Part shown: piece after piece, positions 33,127 to 41,864 of the stretch
Layout of the letters: the number at the start of each line of letters is the position of its first letter
How positions within the stretch are numbered: position 1 is the stretch's first letter
NCBI RefSeq assembly: GCF_018449775.1
Contig: NZ_JAAVVB010000001.1
Coordinates: 1,178,001-1,242,000, forward strand
Direction of reading: 5' to 3'
Length of the DNA: 64,000 nucleotides
Source of the DNA: Mucilaginibacter sp. dw_454
GTDB taxonomy: Bacteria > Bacteroidota > Bacteroidia > Sphingobacteriales > Sphingobacteriaceae
Notes under the pieces: generated by a model
The model's input: only the letters and a program-made list of their open reading frames with translations
Told to the model about the DNA's origin: nothing
Database searches by the model: none
Position numbers and translations under genes: made by a program

Positions 33127-34065
33127 ATGAAAATAACAGTTGTTGGTGCCGGAGCCGTTGGCGCTACATGTGCGGATAACATCGCAAGAAAAGAATTAGC
33201 CGAAGAATTAATTTTGTTGGATATCCGCGAAGGTTTTGCCGAAGGTAAAGCTATCGATATGATGCAAACCTCTGCCCTGCTGGAGTTTGATACCAAAATA
33301 AAAGGCGTTACCAATGATTACGCTGCCACTGCCGATTCTGAAGTAGTTGTCATTACATCAGGCCTGCCACGTAAACCAGGCATGACCCGCGAAGAACTGA
33401 TTGGTGTAAACGCAGGTATTGTAAAAAGCGTTACCGAGAATATTTTAAAACACTCGCCAAATACCATCATCATTGTGGTTTCAAACCCAATGGATACCAT
33501 GAACTATTTAACTTTAAAATCATCAGGCTTGCCTAAAAATAAAGTTATTGGCATGGGCGGCGCGTTAGACTCTGCACGGTTTAAATATTACCTGAGCCAG
33601 GAATTAGGCTGCTCTCCTGCCGATCTGAACGCGGTAGTTATAGGTGGCCACGGTGATACAACCATGATCCCATTGATCAATCATGCTACCTGGAACAGCA
33701 TCCCGGTTACACAATTCCTGAGCAAAGAACAACAAGATAAAGTGGTAGCCGATACCATGGTTGGCGGTGCCACTTTAACTAAACTGATTGGAACTTCTGC
33801 ATGGTACGCACCGGGTGCAGGTACTGCCTTTATGGTTGAGTCTATTGTACGCGACCAGAAAAAACTGATTTCTTGCGGTGTTGCGTTAGATGGCGAGTAC
33901 GGCCAAAAAGATATTTCATTAGTTGTGCCGGTTGTATTAGGCAAAAACGGATGGGAAAAAATCGTCGACTTTAAATTAACCGACGACGAGCAAGCCAGCT
34001 TTAACAAAAGCGCCGACGCGGTACGCGCCATGAACCAGGTATTAGCAGACAGCAACCTAATCTAA
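33127..34065 (+). CDS. mdh: Malate dehydrogenase
   Basis: A 312-residue LDH-like malate dehydrogenase from the ATG at 33127 (MKITVVGAGAVGATCA, the NAD loop); a start at 33097 would add ten unrelated residues. Substrate-binding Arg residues are in GLPRKPGMTREEL (residues about 79-91) and the catalytic His is in IGGHGDTTMIPL. It oxidises malate to oxaloacetate in the TCA cycle, cytoplasmic. It is followed by a strong bidirectional terminator, so it is a single-gene unit. Confidence 0.94.
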   Translation: MKITVVGAGAVGATCADNIARKELAEELILLDIREGFAEGKAIDMMQTSALLEFDTKIKGVTNDYAATADSEVVVITSGLPRKPGMTREELIGVNAGIVKSVTENILKHSPNTIIIVVSNPMDTMNYLTLKSSGLPKNKVIGMGGALDSARFKYYLSQELGCSPADLNAVVIGGHGDTTMIPLINHATWNSIPVTQFLSKEQQDKVVADTMVGGATLTKLIGTSAWYAPGAGTAFMVESIVRDQKKLISCGVALDGEYGQKDISLVVPVVLGKNGWEKIVDFKLTDDEQASFNKSADAVRAMNQVLADSNLI

Positions 34066-34080
34066 GCTACAATATCCCTT

Positions 34081-34119
34081 AACAAGAAAGGCTGTATCAA
34101 TGATACAGCCTTTCTTGTT
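34081..34119. terminator. Bidirectional terminator between mdh and a convergent gene
   Basis: AACAAGAAAGGCTGTATCA and its exact reverse complement form a 19-bp stem around one central base, so the practical loop is larger. T-rich ends appear on both strands. It begins 15 bp after the mdh stop and ends at the stop of the convergent gene. Confidence 0.85.
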
Positions 34120-34611
34120 TTATAAATTCTTTAACCGCCGCTCACGGCGTTTCTCATCTGCATCTACCTTGCAAGGCATTATTTTTATCTGGGCGATGTA
34201 CGGTTCGGGTAAACCTGCAGCTATAGCCAGTTTTAATATTTTGGTGTGATACCAGTCATAAGGCAATAAATGGGTGGTGATGGCATGCGGTTGCGTTACA
34301 AAAACCTCGGCGTGGTAAATGTTATCTGCCAAATCAAAACAAAGCACAGGTTCCAGTTTCAATACCGAACTCCAGGTGGGGTCATGAAAGTTGGAGCGCT
34401 CTTCGTCATCCAGTTCAATCAGCAAACCCCATACCATAGCATCCAGATCAAACGACTTTACCACATTTGCCTTGGCCGACTCATCTTCGCCGGTGCTGTT
34501 AAAAGCAAAATTATAACCGGGCAATTTGGCAATACCAATTTTCTTTGCAGAGGGAACTGTCTTTGCAAACTTCTCCACGTTCATGTTGCCCGCGTATGCA
34601 AATAGTATCAT
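34120..34611 (-). CDS. Gamma-glutamylcyclotransferase-like protein
   Basis: The 163-residue protein starts FAYAGNMNVEKFAKTVPSAK, similar to the YGSNMN loop of GGCT proteins, with Ala-Gly replacing Gly-Ser. LPGYNFAFNSTGEDESAKAN and WGLLIELDDEERSNF are the usual strand and Glu-containing helix of this fold. It is likely cytoplasmic and may act on gamma-glutamyl compounds. It is a single gene between mdh (convergent) and the Gfo/Idh/MocA gene. A second GGCT-like gene lies 3 kb away, yet the two proteins are not close copies. Confidence 0.78.
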   Translation of the reverse strand: MILFAYAGNMNVEKFAKTVPSAKKIGIAKLPGYNFAFNSTGEDESAKANVVKSFDLDAMVWGLLIELDDEERSNFHDPTWSSVLKLEPVLCFDLADNIYHAEVFVTQPHAITTHLLPYDWYHTKILKLAIAAGLPEPYIAQIKIMPCKVDADEKRRERRLKNL

Positions 34612-34696
34612 AAGCTTTATAGGTGATAGTTATATTTTAAACGCATCTGCCGAAAAAATGTTATCAAAAATTTACTGTGTCATCGCAACAAAACAA

Positions 34697-35815
34697 CTAC
34701 ACACTTATACTCACTTTTTTGCCTGTTTTAGCAGCTTCATAAACTGCGGCTATAATCTTCAAATCTTTTATCGCTTCATAACCATCTACCGGCACAGGTG
34801 GTTGTTTATCATGAAAAATAATTTCCGAAAATTCGTCCATTTGCACGGCCTGATGCACAGTGGTGGGTTGTGTCAGCTCGCCCTGGTTAGTATGCCCCAT
34901 GATCGGGCCGTAATTAGTTGAGGGCTGCATTTCGGCATAGCCATGTTCGCCGTTCAGGAAAAACTTATCCAGGTTATTCTGCATATAGGTTGATAGGCAA
35001 GAGGCCGTGGCGCCGCTTGGAAAGCCAAATTGAAACTGGATAGTTTCATCTATACCATCTTTAAATTTTACGGGATCTGTTTTAGTTTCCTGCGCAGTCA
35101 CCCAAATCGGTTCTTCGCCGGTCATGTAGCGCGAACCGTTAACGGCATAGATACCAATATCCATCATTGAACCGCCGCCCGATAACTCTTTATTTAAACG
35201 CCATTGTTTCGGGTCGCCTATTCTGAAACCGCACAGGCCCTGGAAGAATTGAATTTTGCCTAGTTCGCCTTCCTTCCGCATGCGGATCACCTCCAGCGTC
35301 TTCGGTTCAAAGTGCATGCGGTAACCTACCAATAGCTTCACTCCTGCTTGCTTGCAGGCGGCTATCATCGACTCGGCTTGCTGAACGTTGGCCGCCATTG
35401 GTTTCTCGCTAATGGCGTGCTTGCCTGCTTTAGCCGTACGAATCACAAAATCAGGATGGAGCGCGTTGGGTGTAATGACATACACCGCGTCTATATCCGG
35501 GTTATGTTTAATATCATCGAAGTTTTGGTAGTTGTAGCAGTTTTTTGCCGGGATATTATACTTAGCCTGCCATTTGGCCAATTTATCGGGCGTACCGCTG
35601 ATCAGCCCCACTAATTTGGCTTTAGTACAGCCTTGCATAGCCTCGGCAACACGTGTAGCGTAAGAGCCTAAGCCTAAAATAGCTACGCGAAGGACAGGGC
35701 CATCATAAACAGGCTCTGCCTTCGCATTTTTGGCCCAGGTGGTAACCGAAGCCAACTGCAAGGCAACAGCCGACACCCCAACTTTCTGTAAAAATTCGCG
35801 ACGTGTATCTTTCAT
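34697..35815 (-). CDS. Tat-exported Gfo/Idh/MocA oxidoreductase
   Basis: A 372-residue NAD(P)-dependent oxidoreductase with a twin-arginine signal (DTRREFLQKVGVSAVALQLA). The nucleotide loop is VAILGLGSYATRV (about 44-56), the catalytic Lys is in EKPMAANVQQAE, and GGSMMDIGIYAVN is the usual GG-x-DxG-H-like active-site segment with Tyr in place of His. Members act on sugars or inositols; in Bacteroidota several exported ones are glycosidases of family 109. Tat export fits a folded cofactor-bound enzyme in the periplasm. It is a single gene with a terminator upstream from its neighbour. Confidence 0.82.
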   Translation of the reverse strand: MKDTRREFLQKVGVSAVALQLASVTTWAKNAKAEPVYDGPVLRVAILGLGSYATRVAEAMQGCTKAKLVGLISGTPDKLAKWQAKYNIPAKNCYNYQNFDDIKHNPDIDAVYVITPNALHPDFVIRTAKAGKHAISEKPMAANVQQAESMIAACKQAGVKLLVGYRMHFEPKTLEVIRMRKEGELGKIQFFQGLCGFRIGDPKQWRLNKELSGGGSMMDIGIYAVNGSRYMTGEEPIWVTAQETKTDPVKFKDGIDETIQFQFGFPSGATASCLSTYMQNNLDKFFLNGEHGYAEMQPSTNYGPIMGHTNQGELTQPTTVHQAVQMDEFSEIIFHDKQPPVPVDGYEAIKDLKIIAAVYEAAKTGKKVSISV

Positions 35816-35857
35816 AACCGGTTTTAGTTTTAGTTAAAATTAAACATTTTATAACAA

Positions 35858-35888
35858 AAAAAGGGGCCGCGTGTAGCGGCCCCTTTTT
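35858..35888 (-). terminator. Terminator of the M1 peptidase gene
   Basis: AAAAAGGGGCCGC and GCGGCCCCTTTTT form a perfect 13-bp stem around GTGTA. It is GC-rich in the core with T runs on both strands. It lies 30 bp after the stop codon (minus strand) of the M1 peptidase gene and upstream of the next gene's start region. Confidence 0.85.
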
Positions 35889-35917
35889 ACTGTAAATTCC
35901 ATCAGTATATCTGAAGA

Positions 35918-38518
35918 CTATTTAAAATCGTCGTTAGATAAACCGGTATTTGCTGTTGCATTGGTTACTTTCATGTCGACAGGCGAACCTAATAACAATG
36001 TCTTAGTTTCATAAGGGATTTTAACACCCGATACTTCACGATAATCATCAAATTCTGCAGCTGATGCATTTGGCGACTCAGTTACCTGTTTTATTTTCAA
36101 ACCAGTTTTGGTATCAAAGAACTCGTCCACTTTTACACCATCGGGCTGTGTAGCAATTACCAGGTAAGCCAGTTTATCGCCAACTACATGTACCCTGCTA
36201 TCCAAAGACAAGGCATAACCTTGTTTGTCATAATTCAATTCGCGGAAGAAACCAAAACGGTAAACCAATAAATGCTGATAATCCTTCGGTGTAGGAACGG
36301 CATTGTTTTGTTGTACCAAACTCACGCTATCTGTGTTACCTTTTACGCGGATCAGCATAAAGTTATTATAGGCCGGTGCGATAGCGGCAAAATCAAATTT
36401 ATCAGGGCCTTTAAATTTATTAGTTATCTGTAAGGTAGTGCCTTGTAACGTAGTTGTCGCGCCAATGCTCAGATCTTTAATAGCTTTCACTTTATCAGCG
36501 CCGCCTATGGCATCAATATAATTTTTAATTACAGACGCTGCCGTTACACTCTTGTCTACGGTTTGACCGGTAAGCGAGTTATTTTCAGGATTAGTATCCG
36601 GCAATTCATGATCAGGATCAAGTGTCACCACCAATATTTTTGAAGTTGAATTGTATGGGAACGTCCAGGTGCCACCGCGCTGCCAAATCTCGGCAGGAAG
36701 TTTCACGGTGCTGGTCTTACCATTTTCTTCTTTAATCAAGGCAGTTACCGGCAGCGCCATTTCGCCCAGGTTTTCAATCGTGATCAACGATCCTTTTGAA
36801 GGATCTCCATCGTTATAATCAATAGCTTTCACCGATTGATCAAGCGATTTAGTGCCCATGAACCATTCGTTCCAGAACCAGCTCAGGTCCTCGCCCGATG
36901 CATTGTCCATCGTATGGAAGAAATCCCACGGCGTTGGGTGTTTAAAAGCCCAGCGTTTAATGTAGGTTTTGAAAGCATAATCAAACCGTTCCTGGCCCAA
37001 AATCTGGTCGCGCAATATTTTCAGACCCAGTGCAGGTTTTTCGTAAGCTGCATAACCCAGGTAATCCGGCTGGATAACATCCGGTGTAGTCATGATTGGG
37101 TCTGCATCAGGAGTAAACATACCCGGGGCTTCGCGTTGTACGTCCTGTTTTTCAAAGTATTCACCATTATTAAATACTTTGGTATCTACCTTATTAATGA
37201 AAGTATTAAAACCCTCATCCATCCAGGCGTATTTACGTTCGTTCGATCCTACAATCATCGGGAACCAGTTGTGACCAAACTCATGGTTGGTTACTTCCCA
37301 CAGTTCGCCGGTTTGCGCTTTCCATCCGCAGAAAACAATACCCGGATACTCCATACCACCTACAATACCCGCCACATTGGTAGCTACCGGGTAAGTATAT
37401 TCAAACCACTCCTGCGAGTATAGTTCGATACAATTTTTAACATATTCGGTTGAACGGCTCCAGGCTTTTTGGCCAGTAACCTCTATAGGATAAATGGATT
37501 GAGCCAGGGCTTTTTTACCACTAGGCAAGTTTATACGCGCCGCGTCCCAAATAAATGCTTTTGACGCTGCCCAAGCTACATCGCGAGTGTTTTTACACAA
37601 GAAATGCCAGGTTAAAGTAGGCCTGTTTGGGTACGACGTTTTGCTGGCGATATCAATTGAATCGCGAATGCTTACTGTTTTATCACTGTTGCGAGCCTCT
37701 GCTAATCTTTTTAAAGCAGTTGCCGATAATACTTCGGTTGGGTTTAAAAGTATGCCCGAACCTCCGACAATTAATCCCGCAGGCGCGGTTACTGTATAGT
37801 CGATATCGCCGTACTCTAAGTAAAACTCAGACGCGCCCATGTACGGAATAGTGTTCCAACCGGTGATGTCGTCATAAACTTCCATGCGCGGGTACCATTG
37901 TGCAATTTCATATACCCAGCCGTTTTTGGTTTTTATACGGCCCATACGGTCGGTACCATACTCGGGTACATCAAAACCGTAATCAATCTTAATATCGATT
38001 TTTTTGCCATTGGCTTTCAGCGAGTCTTTCAGTTTGATTTGCAAGCGCGTGTCGGTAACTAGGTAATCTACCTTCTCGGCCTTACCGTTAGTTATCACGT
38101 ATACGCCTTTGATCTCATCGCCTTGTGTATGGGTTGCATTAACAAACCTGCCGCCCGTAACAGGGCTGGTAGCTTGTGCGCGAGAATCTTCGCGGTAGAT
38201 ATTCTGATCTACCTGTAACCATAAAAACGGCAAGCCGTCAGGGCTGTTATTGGTATAAGTAATATTTACCGAACCGCTAACACGATGCTTTACGGTATCC
38301 AATGTTACGTTTATTTTATAGTCGGCACGGTTTTGCCAGTATTTTGCGCTTGGCGCACCGCCAGCGGTACGAAACTGGTTACCATTTTGCTGGTAAAACA
38401 GCGGCGTAAATACTTTATGCTGATCGTACTTTGAATGGGTTGTGTCTGTTGTCTGTGCGCGACCTGTTAACGCGGCACCCGTTAACAGCATCAGAAAAAA
38501 GGCTTTGTTGAATTTCAT
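35918..38518 (-). CDS. M1 family metallopeptidase (aminopeptidase-like), secreted
   Basis: An 866-residue protein with a signal peptide ([22 protein letters not shown]). The zinc site is HEFGH (His412, Glu413, His416) with the third ligand Glu435 in DEGFNTF, exactly 18 residues later, so the M1 catalytic site is intact. The exopeptidase motif GAMEN is replaced by VGGMEYPG, a common variant of this group. After about residue 650 there is an extra C-terminal domain of about 200 residues with beta-rich repeats. It is probably periplasmic and degrades peptides. The start ATG at 38518 suits the signal peptide. Confidence 0.9.
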   Translation of the reverse strand: MKFNKAFFLMLLTGAALTGRAQTTDTTHSKYDQHKVFTPLFYQQNGNQFRTAGGAPSAKYWQNRADYKINVTLDTVKHRVSGSVNITYTNNSPDGLPFLWLQVDQNIYREDSRAQATSPVTGGRFVNATHTQGDEIKGVYVITNGKAEKVDYLVTDTRLQIKLKDSLKANGKKIDIKIDYGFDVPEYGTDRMGRIKTKNGWVYEIAQWYPRMEVYDDITGWNTIPYMGASEFYLEYGDIDYTVTAPAGLIVGGSGILLNPTEVLSATALKRLAEARNSDKTVSIRDSIDIASKTSYPNRPTLTWHFLCKNTRDVAWAASKAFIWDAARINLPSGKKALAQSIYPIEVTGQKAWSRSTEYVKNCIELYSQEWFEYTYPVATNVAGIVGGMEYPGIVFCGWKAQTGELWEVTNHEFGHNWFPMIVGSNERKYAWMDEGFNTFINKVDTKVFNNGEYFEKQDVQREAPGMFTPDADPIMTTPDVIQPDYLGYAAYEKPALGLKILRDQILGQERFDYAFKTYIKRWAFKHPTPWDFFHTMDNASGEDLSWFWNEWFMGTKSLDQSVKAIDYNDGDPSKGSLITIENLGEMALPVTALIKEENGKTSTVKLPAEIWQRGGTWTFPYNSTSKILVVTLDPDHELPDTNPENNSLTGQTVDKSVTAASVIKNYIDAIGGADKVKAIKDLSIGATTTLQGTTLQITNKFKGPDKFDFAAIAPAYNNFMLIRVKGNTDSVSLVQQNNAVPTPKDYQHLLVYRFGFFRELNYDKQGYALSLDSRVHVVGDKLAYLVIATQPDGVKVDEFFDTKTGLKIKQVTESPNASAAEFDDYREVSGVKIPYETKTLLLGSPVDMKVTNATANTGLSNDDFK

Positions 38519-38644
38519 GTTGTTGAATAAATGTGCAAAAGCTAAAGATAATTTTTAAGCGTGGATAATCAAAGGTTTAGACACCAAACGTGAGAAAAGG
38601 TTACAGCAGGGACTCACCCGGTCTTTGCTGTCCCTTTAATTATT

Positions 38645-38723
38645 TGTCATTGCGAGCGTAGCGTGGCAATCGCGAATATTGCATCCTTGCGATTGCCACG
38701 CTCGTCCCTCGCTCGCAATGACA
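38645..38723. repeat. Palindromic intergenic repeat (copy 4)
   Basis: Arms about 38645-38673 and 38688-38723; the left arm begins TGTCATTGCGAGCGTAGCGT and the right is its imperfect inverse, with a short insertion in the right arm. It is close to the copies at 31561 and 41820. The remaining 38519-38889 gap holds the cyd control region and little else. Confidence 0.8.
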
Positions 38724-38811
38724 ACTTATGTATACTCATCAGCAAAATCAGCAAAGTTACCCCACACACAAATATCCTATCTCACTTATTATCAATTTAA
38801 AATCAATATGT

Positions 38812-38866
38812 ATAACAGATATTTTTTTGTTATTTAATATCTGTTATCGATAAGCCTTTATCTTTG
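38812..38866 (+). promoter_or_regulatory. Candidate control region of cydAB
   Basis: ATAACAGATA (38812-38821) and TATCTGTTAT (38838-38847) are perfect 10-base inverted repeats with a 16-base spacer. They overlap the palindrome TTATCGATAA (38844-38853), then TATCTTTG at 38859-38866 matches the -7 consensus TAnnTTTG exactly, 23 bp before the cydA ATG. No -33 TTG is seen at the normal distance, which suggests activator dependence. This may be an oxygen- or redox-responsive operator. Confidence 0.45.
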
Positions 38867-38889
38867 AGCATCTTGTTTATCGCAAAAAC

Positions 38890-40203
38890 ATGAATGACTT
38901 TTTAGCCGCCAGATCGCAAATGGCCCTTTCGCTGGGTTTTCACATCATCTACTCTTGTATAGGTATGGTGATGCCGGTTTTTATGGCCATATCGCATTAT
39001 AAATACATCAAAACCCAAAACCCGGTTTATAAAAACGTAACCCAGGCCTGGAGCAAGGGCGTGGCTATTTTCTTCGCCACCGGCGCCGTGTCGGGCACCA
39101 TGTTGTCATTCGAACTGGGATTGCTTTGGCCCAGGTTTATGATCCATGCCGGGCCGATATTTGGTATGCCATTTTCGTTGGAAGGCGTCGCATTTTTTAT
39201 TGAGGCGATAGCCTTAGGGTTCTTTCTTTACGGCTGGAACCGCTTTAACAAATGGTTTCACTGGGCAACCGGCGTAATGGTGGGTGTAAGCGGCATCTTA
39301 TCGGGCATATTGGTGGTATCTGCAAATTCCTGGATGAACAGCCCGTCGGGGTTTGATTATATGAATGGCCAATACCTTAATATCAGCCCCATGAAAGCCA
39401 TGTTTAACGGCGCCTGGTTTTCTGAAGCCCTGCACATGACGATAGCAGCTTTCTCGGCAACCGGTTTTGCAGTAGCGGGTATCCACGCCTTAATGATCTA
39501 TCGGAAACAAAATGTAGAATTTCATACCAAGGCTTTCAGGATAGCCATTGTGTTTGGCGCAGTGGCCGCCATTTTACAGCCCTTAAGCGGCGATATATCT
39601 GCCAAGCATGCTGCACGTCGTCAACCGGCAAAATTGGCCGCTATGGAGGCCTATTTTCACACGCAGACCTATGCGCCGTTGGTAATTGGTGGCATACCGG
39701 ATACCGTTGCCAAAAAAGTAAATTATGGTGTAGAGTTACCTGGTGTATTAAGCTTTCTGGTGCATGATAATTTTAAACAGGAGGTTAAGGGGCTCGATCA
39801 GATCCCGGTTAAAGATCAACCTAACGTACCCGTTACGCATTACGCTTTCCAGATTATGGTTGGCTTTGGTATGGTGATGATGCTCATCGGTATCTTGTAT
39901 TTCATTGCTGTATGGAAAAAGCGCGAGTGGTTTAATAAAAGTTGGTTCCTTAAATTGTTTATTTATGCCACACCTCTGGGATTTATTGCTTTAGAAGCGG
40001 GATGGACGGTTACCGAAGTTGGCCGCCAGCCCTGGATCATCCAGGATGTGATGCGTACTGCTGATGCCGTTACACCGATGCCAGGTATCCAATACTCGTT
40101 TTACCTGTTTAGCTTTGTCTACTTTACGCTGAGCCTGGCGGTTATATTTTTACTGCAAAGACAAATTAAAATGGTGCCCGAAATTTATGATGTTAAAAAA
40201 TAA
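38890..40203 (+). CDS. cydA: Cytochrome bd ubiquinol oxidase subunit I
   Basis: A 437-residue membrane protein of the CydA family with about nine helices. His18 in LSLGFHIIYSC is the likely heme b595 ligand, and the late motif TEVGRQPWI is the CydA family signature. It is a short-Q-loop type, being smaller than E. coli CydA (about 520). It oxidises a quinol and, with CydB, reduces oxygen at high affinity. The gene is followed 11 bp later by cydB. Control elements lie upstream. Confidence 0.95.
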   Translation: MNDFLAARSQMALSLGFHIIYSCIGMVMPVFMAISHYKYIKTQNPVYKNVTQAWSKGVAIFFATGAVSGTMLSFELGLLWPRFMIHAGPIFGMPFSLEGVAFFIEAIALGFFLYGWNRFNKWFHWATGVMVGVSGILSGILVVSANSWMNSPSGFDYMNGQYLNISPMKAMFNGAWFSEALHMTIAAFSATGFAVAGIHALMIYRKQNVEFHTKAFRIAIVFGAVAAILQPLSGDISAKHAARRQPAKLAAMEAYFHTQTYAPLVIGGIPDTVAKKVNYGVELPGVLSFLVHDNFKQEVKGLDQIPVKDQPNVPVTHYAFQIMVGFGMVMMLIGILYFIAVWKKREWFNKSWFLKLFIYATPLGFIALEAGWTVTEVGRQPWIIQDVMRTADAVTPMPGIQYSFYLFSFVYFTLSLAVIFLLQRQIKMVPEIYDVKK

Positions 40204-40214
40204 TTAGTGCCGAT

Positions 40215-41237
40215 ATGCTGACTGTAGTCATACTCTTCTTATTCTTCGCCATACTGCTTTACTTTTTATTGGGCGGTGCCGATTTTGGCGCGGGGATCAT
40301 AGAGCTTTTCACATCGGATAATAACAAGCACCGCACCCGCGCTACCATGTACCAGGCCATCGGCCCTATTTGGGAAGCGAACCACATGTGGCTCATTATT
40401 GCAGTAGTAATTCTGTTCGTGGGTTTTCCTGACATCTACAGCAACATGTGTACTTACTTGCATATCCCGTTATTGGCTATGTTGATGGGAATAATTGCTC
40501 GGGGGACGGCATTTGCCTTCCGTAATTACGACGCGATAAAAGGCGAGCGTACGCAAGCTTTGTACAATAATATTTTTGTCTATTCCAGCTTTTTAACGCC
40601 TTTGTTTTTGGGGATCATTGCAGGCAGTGCCATATCGCGGCAAATTGATTTTGCGGCAACTGACTTTTTAACGGCGTACGTTTATAGCTGGTTTAATTAT
40701 TTCTCTATTGCGGTTGGTTTATTTACCGTCGCGCTCTGCGGGTTCCTGGCGGCGATCTACCTCATAGGCGAAGCGACTGATGAATTTGATGTAAAACGCT
40801 TTATCAAAAAAGCTAAAGTGCTAAATGCTATTGCTTTCTTTTGCGGCGGACTGGTTTTCCTGGCCGCCGAAACATTGAATATCCATATGGCGCATTGGAT
40901 TTTTGGGAACCGGGTGAGTTTAACTGCGGTTATCGCAGCCTCTGTTTCTTTAGTATTGCTTTGGATAACCGTAAGCCGGGGCCACAAACAACTACCCCGG
41001 ATCTTTGCCGCATTCCAGGTAAGTATGATTCTGCTATCGGTTGGGTATACGCATTATCCTAATTTTATTATGGGTAAGAATGGCCGGAACTTATCGGTGC
41101 TTTCTGATCATGCCACTGCTGGTACGATTGATACTCTAGGTATCGCACTGCTTATTGGTAGTTTGTTTATTTTGCCCGCGCTGTTTTATTTGTTTTATAG
41201 TTTTAGGGGGAAGCAGAGCTTGGAGGACTTTCATTGA
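40215..41237 (+). CDS. cydB: Cytochrome bd ubiquinol oxidase subunit II
   Basis: A 340-residue integral membrane protein, about nine hydrophobic helices, of the CydB family. The N terminus has FLLGGADFGAGIIELF, and GPIWEANHMWLIIAVV includes the conserved Trp-Glu-Asn-His region. It pairs with CydA as the structural subunit. No cydX-like small gene is seen right after it, and the next 600 bp contain only repeat sequence. Confidence 0.94.
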   Translation: MLTVVILFLFFAILLYFLLGGADFGAGIIELFTSDNNKHRTRATMYQAIGPIWEANHMWLIIAVVILFVGFPDIYSNMCTYLHIPLLAMLMGIIARGTAFAFRNYDAIKGERTQALYNNIFVYSSFLTPLFLGIIAGSAISRQIDFAATDFLTAYVYSWFNYFSIAVGLFTVALCGFLAAIYLIGEATDEFDVKRFIKKAKVLNAIAFFCGGLVFLAAETLNIHMAHWIFGNRVSLTAVIAASVSLVLLWITVSRGHKQLPRIFAAFQVSMILLSVGYTHYPNFIMGKNGRNLSVLSDHATAGTIDTLGIALLIGSLFILPALFYLFYSFRGKQSLEDFH

Positions 41238-41297
41238 TAATAAGCTAGCTGCACTGGACGCTAATCGCTTTTATAGCGCCCATGGCCGCTGGGCCTA

Positions 41298-41718
41298 GTT
41301 CTTTTTCCTTAGATGAAAAAGAACCAAATACTAAGCGTAGCGATCTCATTCACACCAAAAATAAACACAGTGAATAAATAAAGTCAGCAAAAACCTTCCC
41401 TCCACAAGGCCAGACTCCCAGGCCCGGTTTGCTGACAGGCCATTGCGCGCTTTTTTGAGTCTACAATGTTAGCAGTATCTTCAATAGCACCGGGACGTCA
41501 GACGCAGAGCTTCAGGTGAAAGCGGGTAAAACAATGGTGGCCTTGTGCGGCTGCAGGGCTGTCGGGAATGTTGCCTGAAGCGCAGGCCCAGGTGCGATAA
41601 CCGGCGGCAACAGGCCCCTGCCCAGGTTTTACCTGATTTGCAGGGCAAAGGCCAAGAGCGCAAAGAAGCCTTGCGTGTGACTTGATTTTTGGTTACTTTT
41701 CATCAAGGAAAAGTAACA
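41298..41718. repeat. About 420-bp unit bounded by inverted repeats
   Basis: The left end carries GTTCTTTTTC..GAAAAAGAAC (about 41299-41325) and the right end GTTACTTTTC..GAAAAGTAAC (about 41693-41718). Each is a hairpin itself, and the two ends are imperfect inverted copies of each other over about 30 bases (left CCTTAGATGAAAAAG, right inverse CCTTGATGAAAAG). The middle is much richer in G+C than nearby gaps and has no coding frame of note. It may be a non-autonomous mobile unit or a structured RNA. No transposase is present. Confidence 0.6.
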
Positions 41719-41767
41719 GCCTTAGCGGCAATTGAGCGCTAAACGAGCGGTAAGCTAATGAAGCGCC

Positions 41768-41850
41768 CCGGAGATCGTCACGCTCGTAACTCGCTTAAAA
41801 CGACGTGATGAGTAAAGTTCGCGATTGCCGCGCTATCGCTCGCAATGACA
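41768..41850. repeat. Degenerate palindromic repeat arms
   Basis: 41768-41808 includes CGGAGATCGTCACGCTCGTA, the inverse of part of the repeat at 53288. 41820-41850 ends CGCTCGCAATGACA, an arm of the family seen at 31561 and 38645. The two arms do not pair well with each other, so this looks like remnants of two different copies. They precede the end of the GH92 gene. Confidence 0.6.
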
Positions 41851-41864
41851 GTAATTGATATATT

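Noticed and set aside
36836..37423. Plus-strand open frame of 195 codons
   Set aside because: It is antisense to the M1 peptidase catalytic domain, whose motifs are intact.
41481..41663. Minus-strand open frame of 60 codons within the 420-bp inverted-repeat unit
   Set aside because: Composition (many Arg, Cys, Ser, Pro) is that of a translated GC-rich non-coding stretch, with no start context and no similarity that I recognise.
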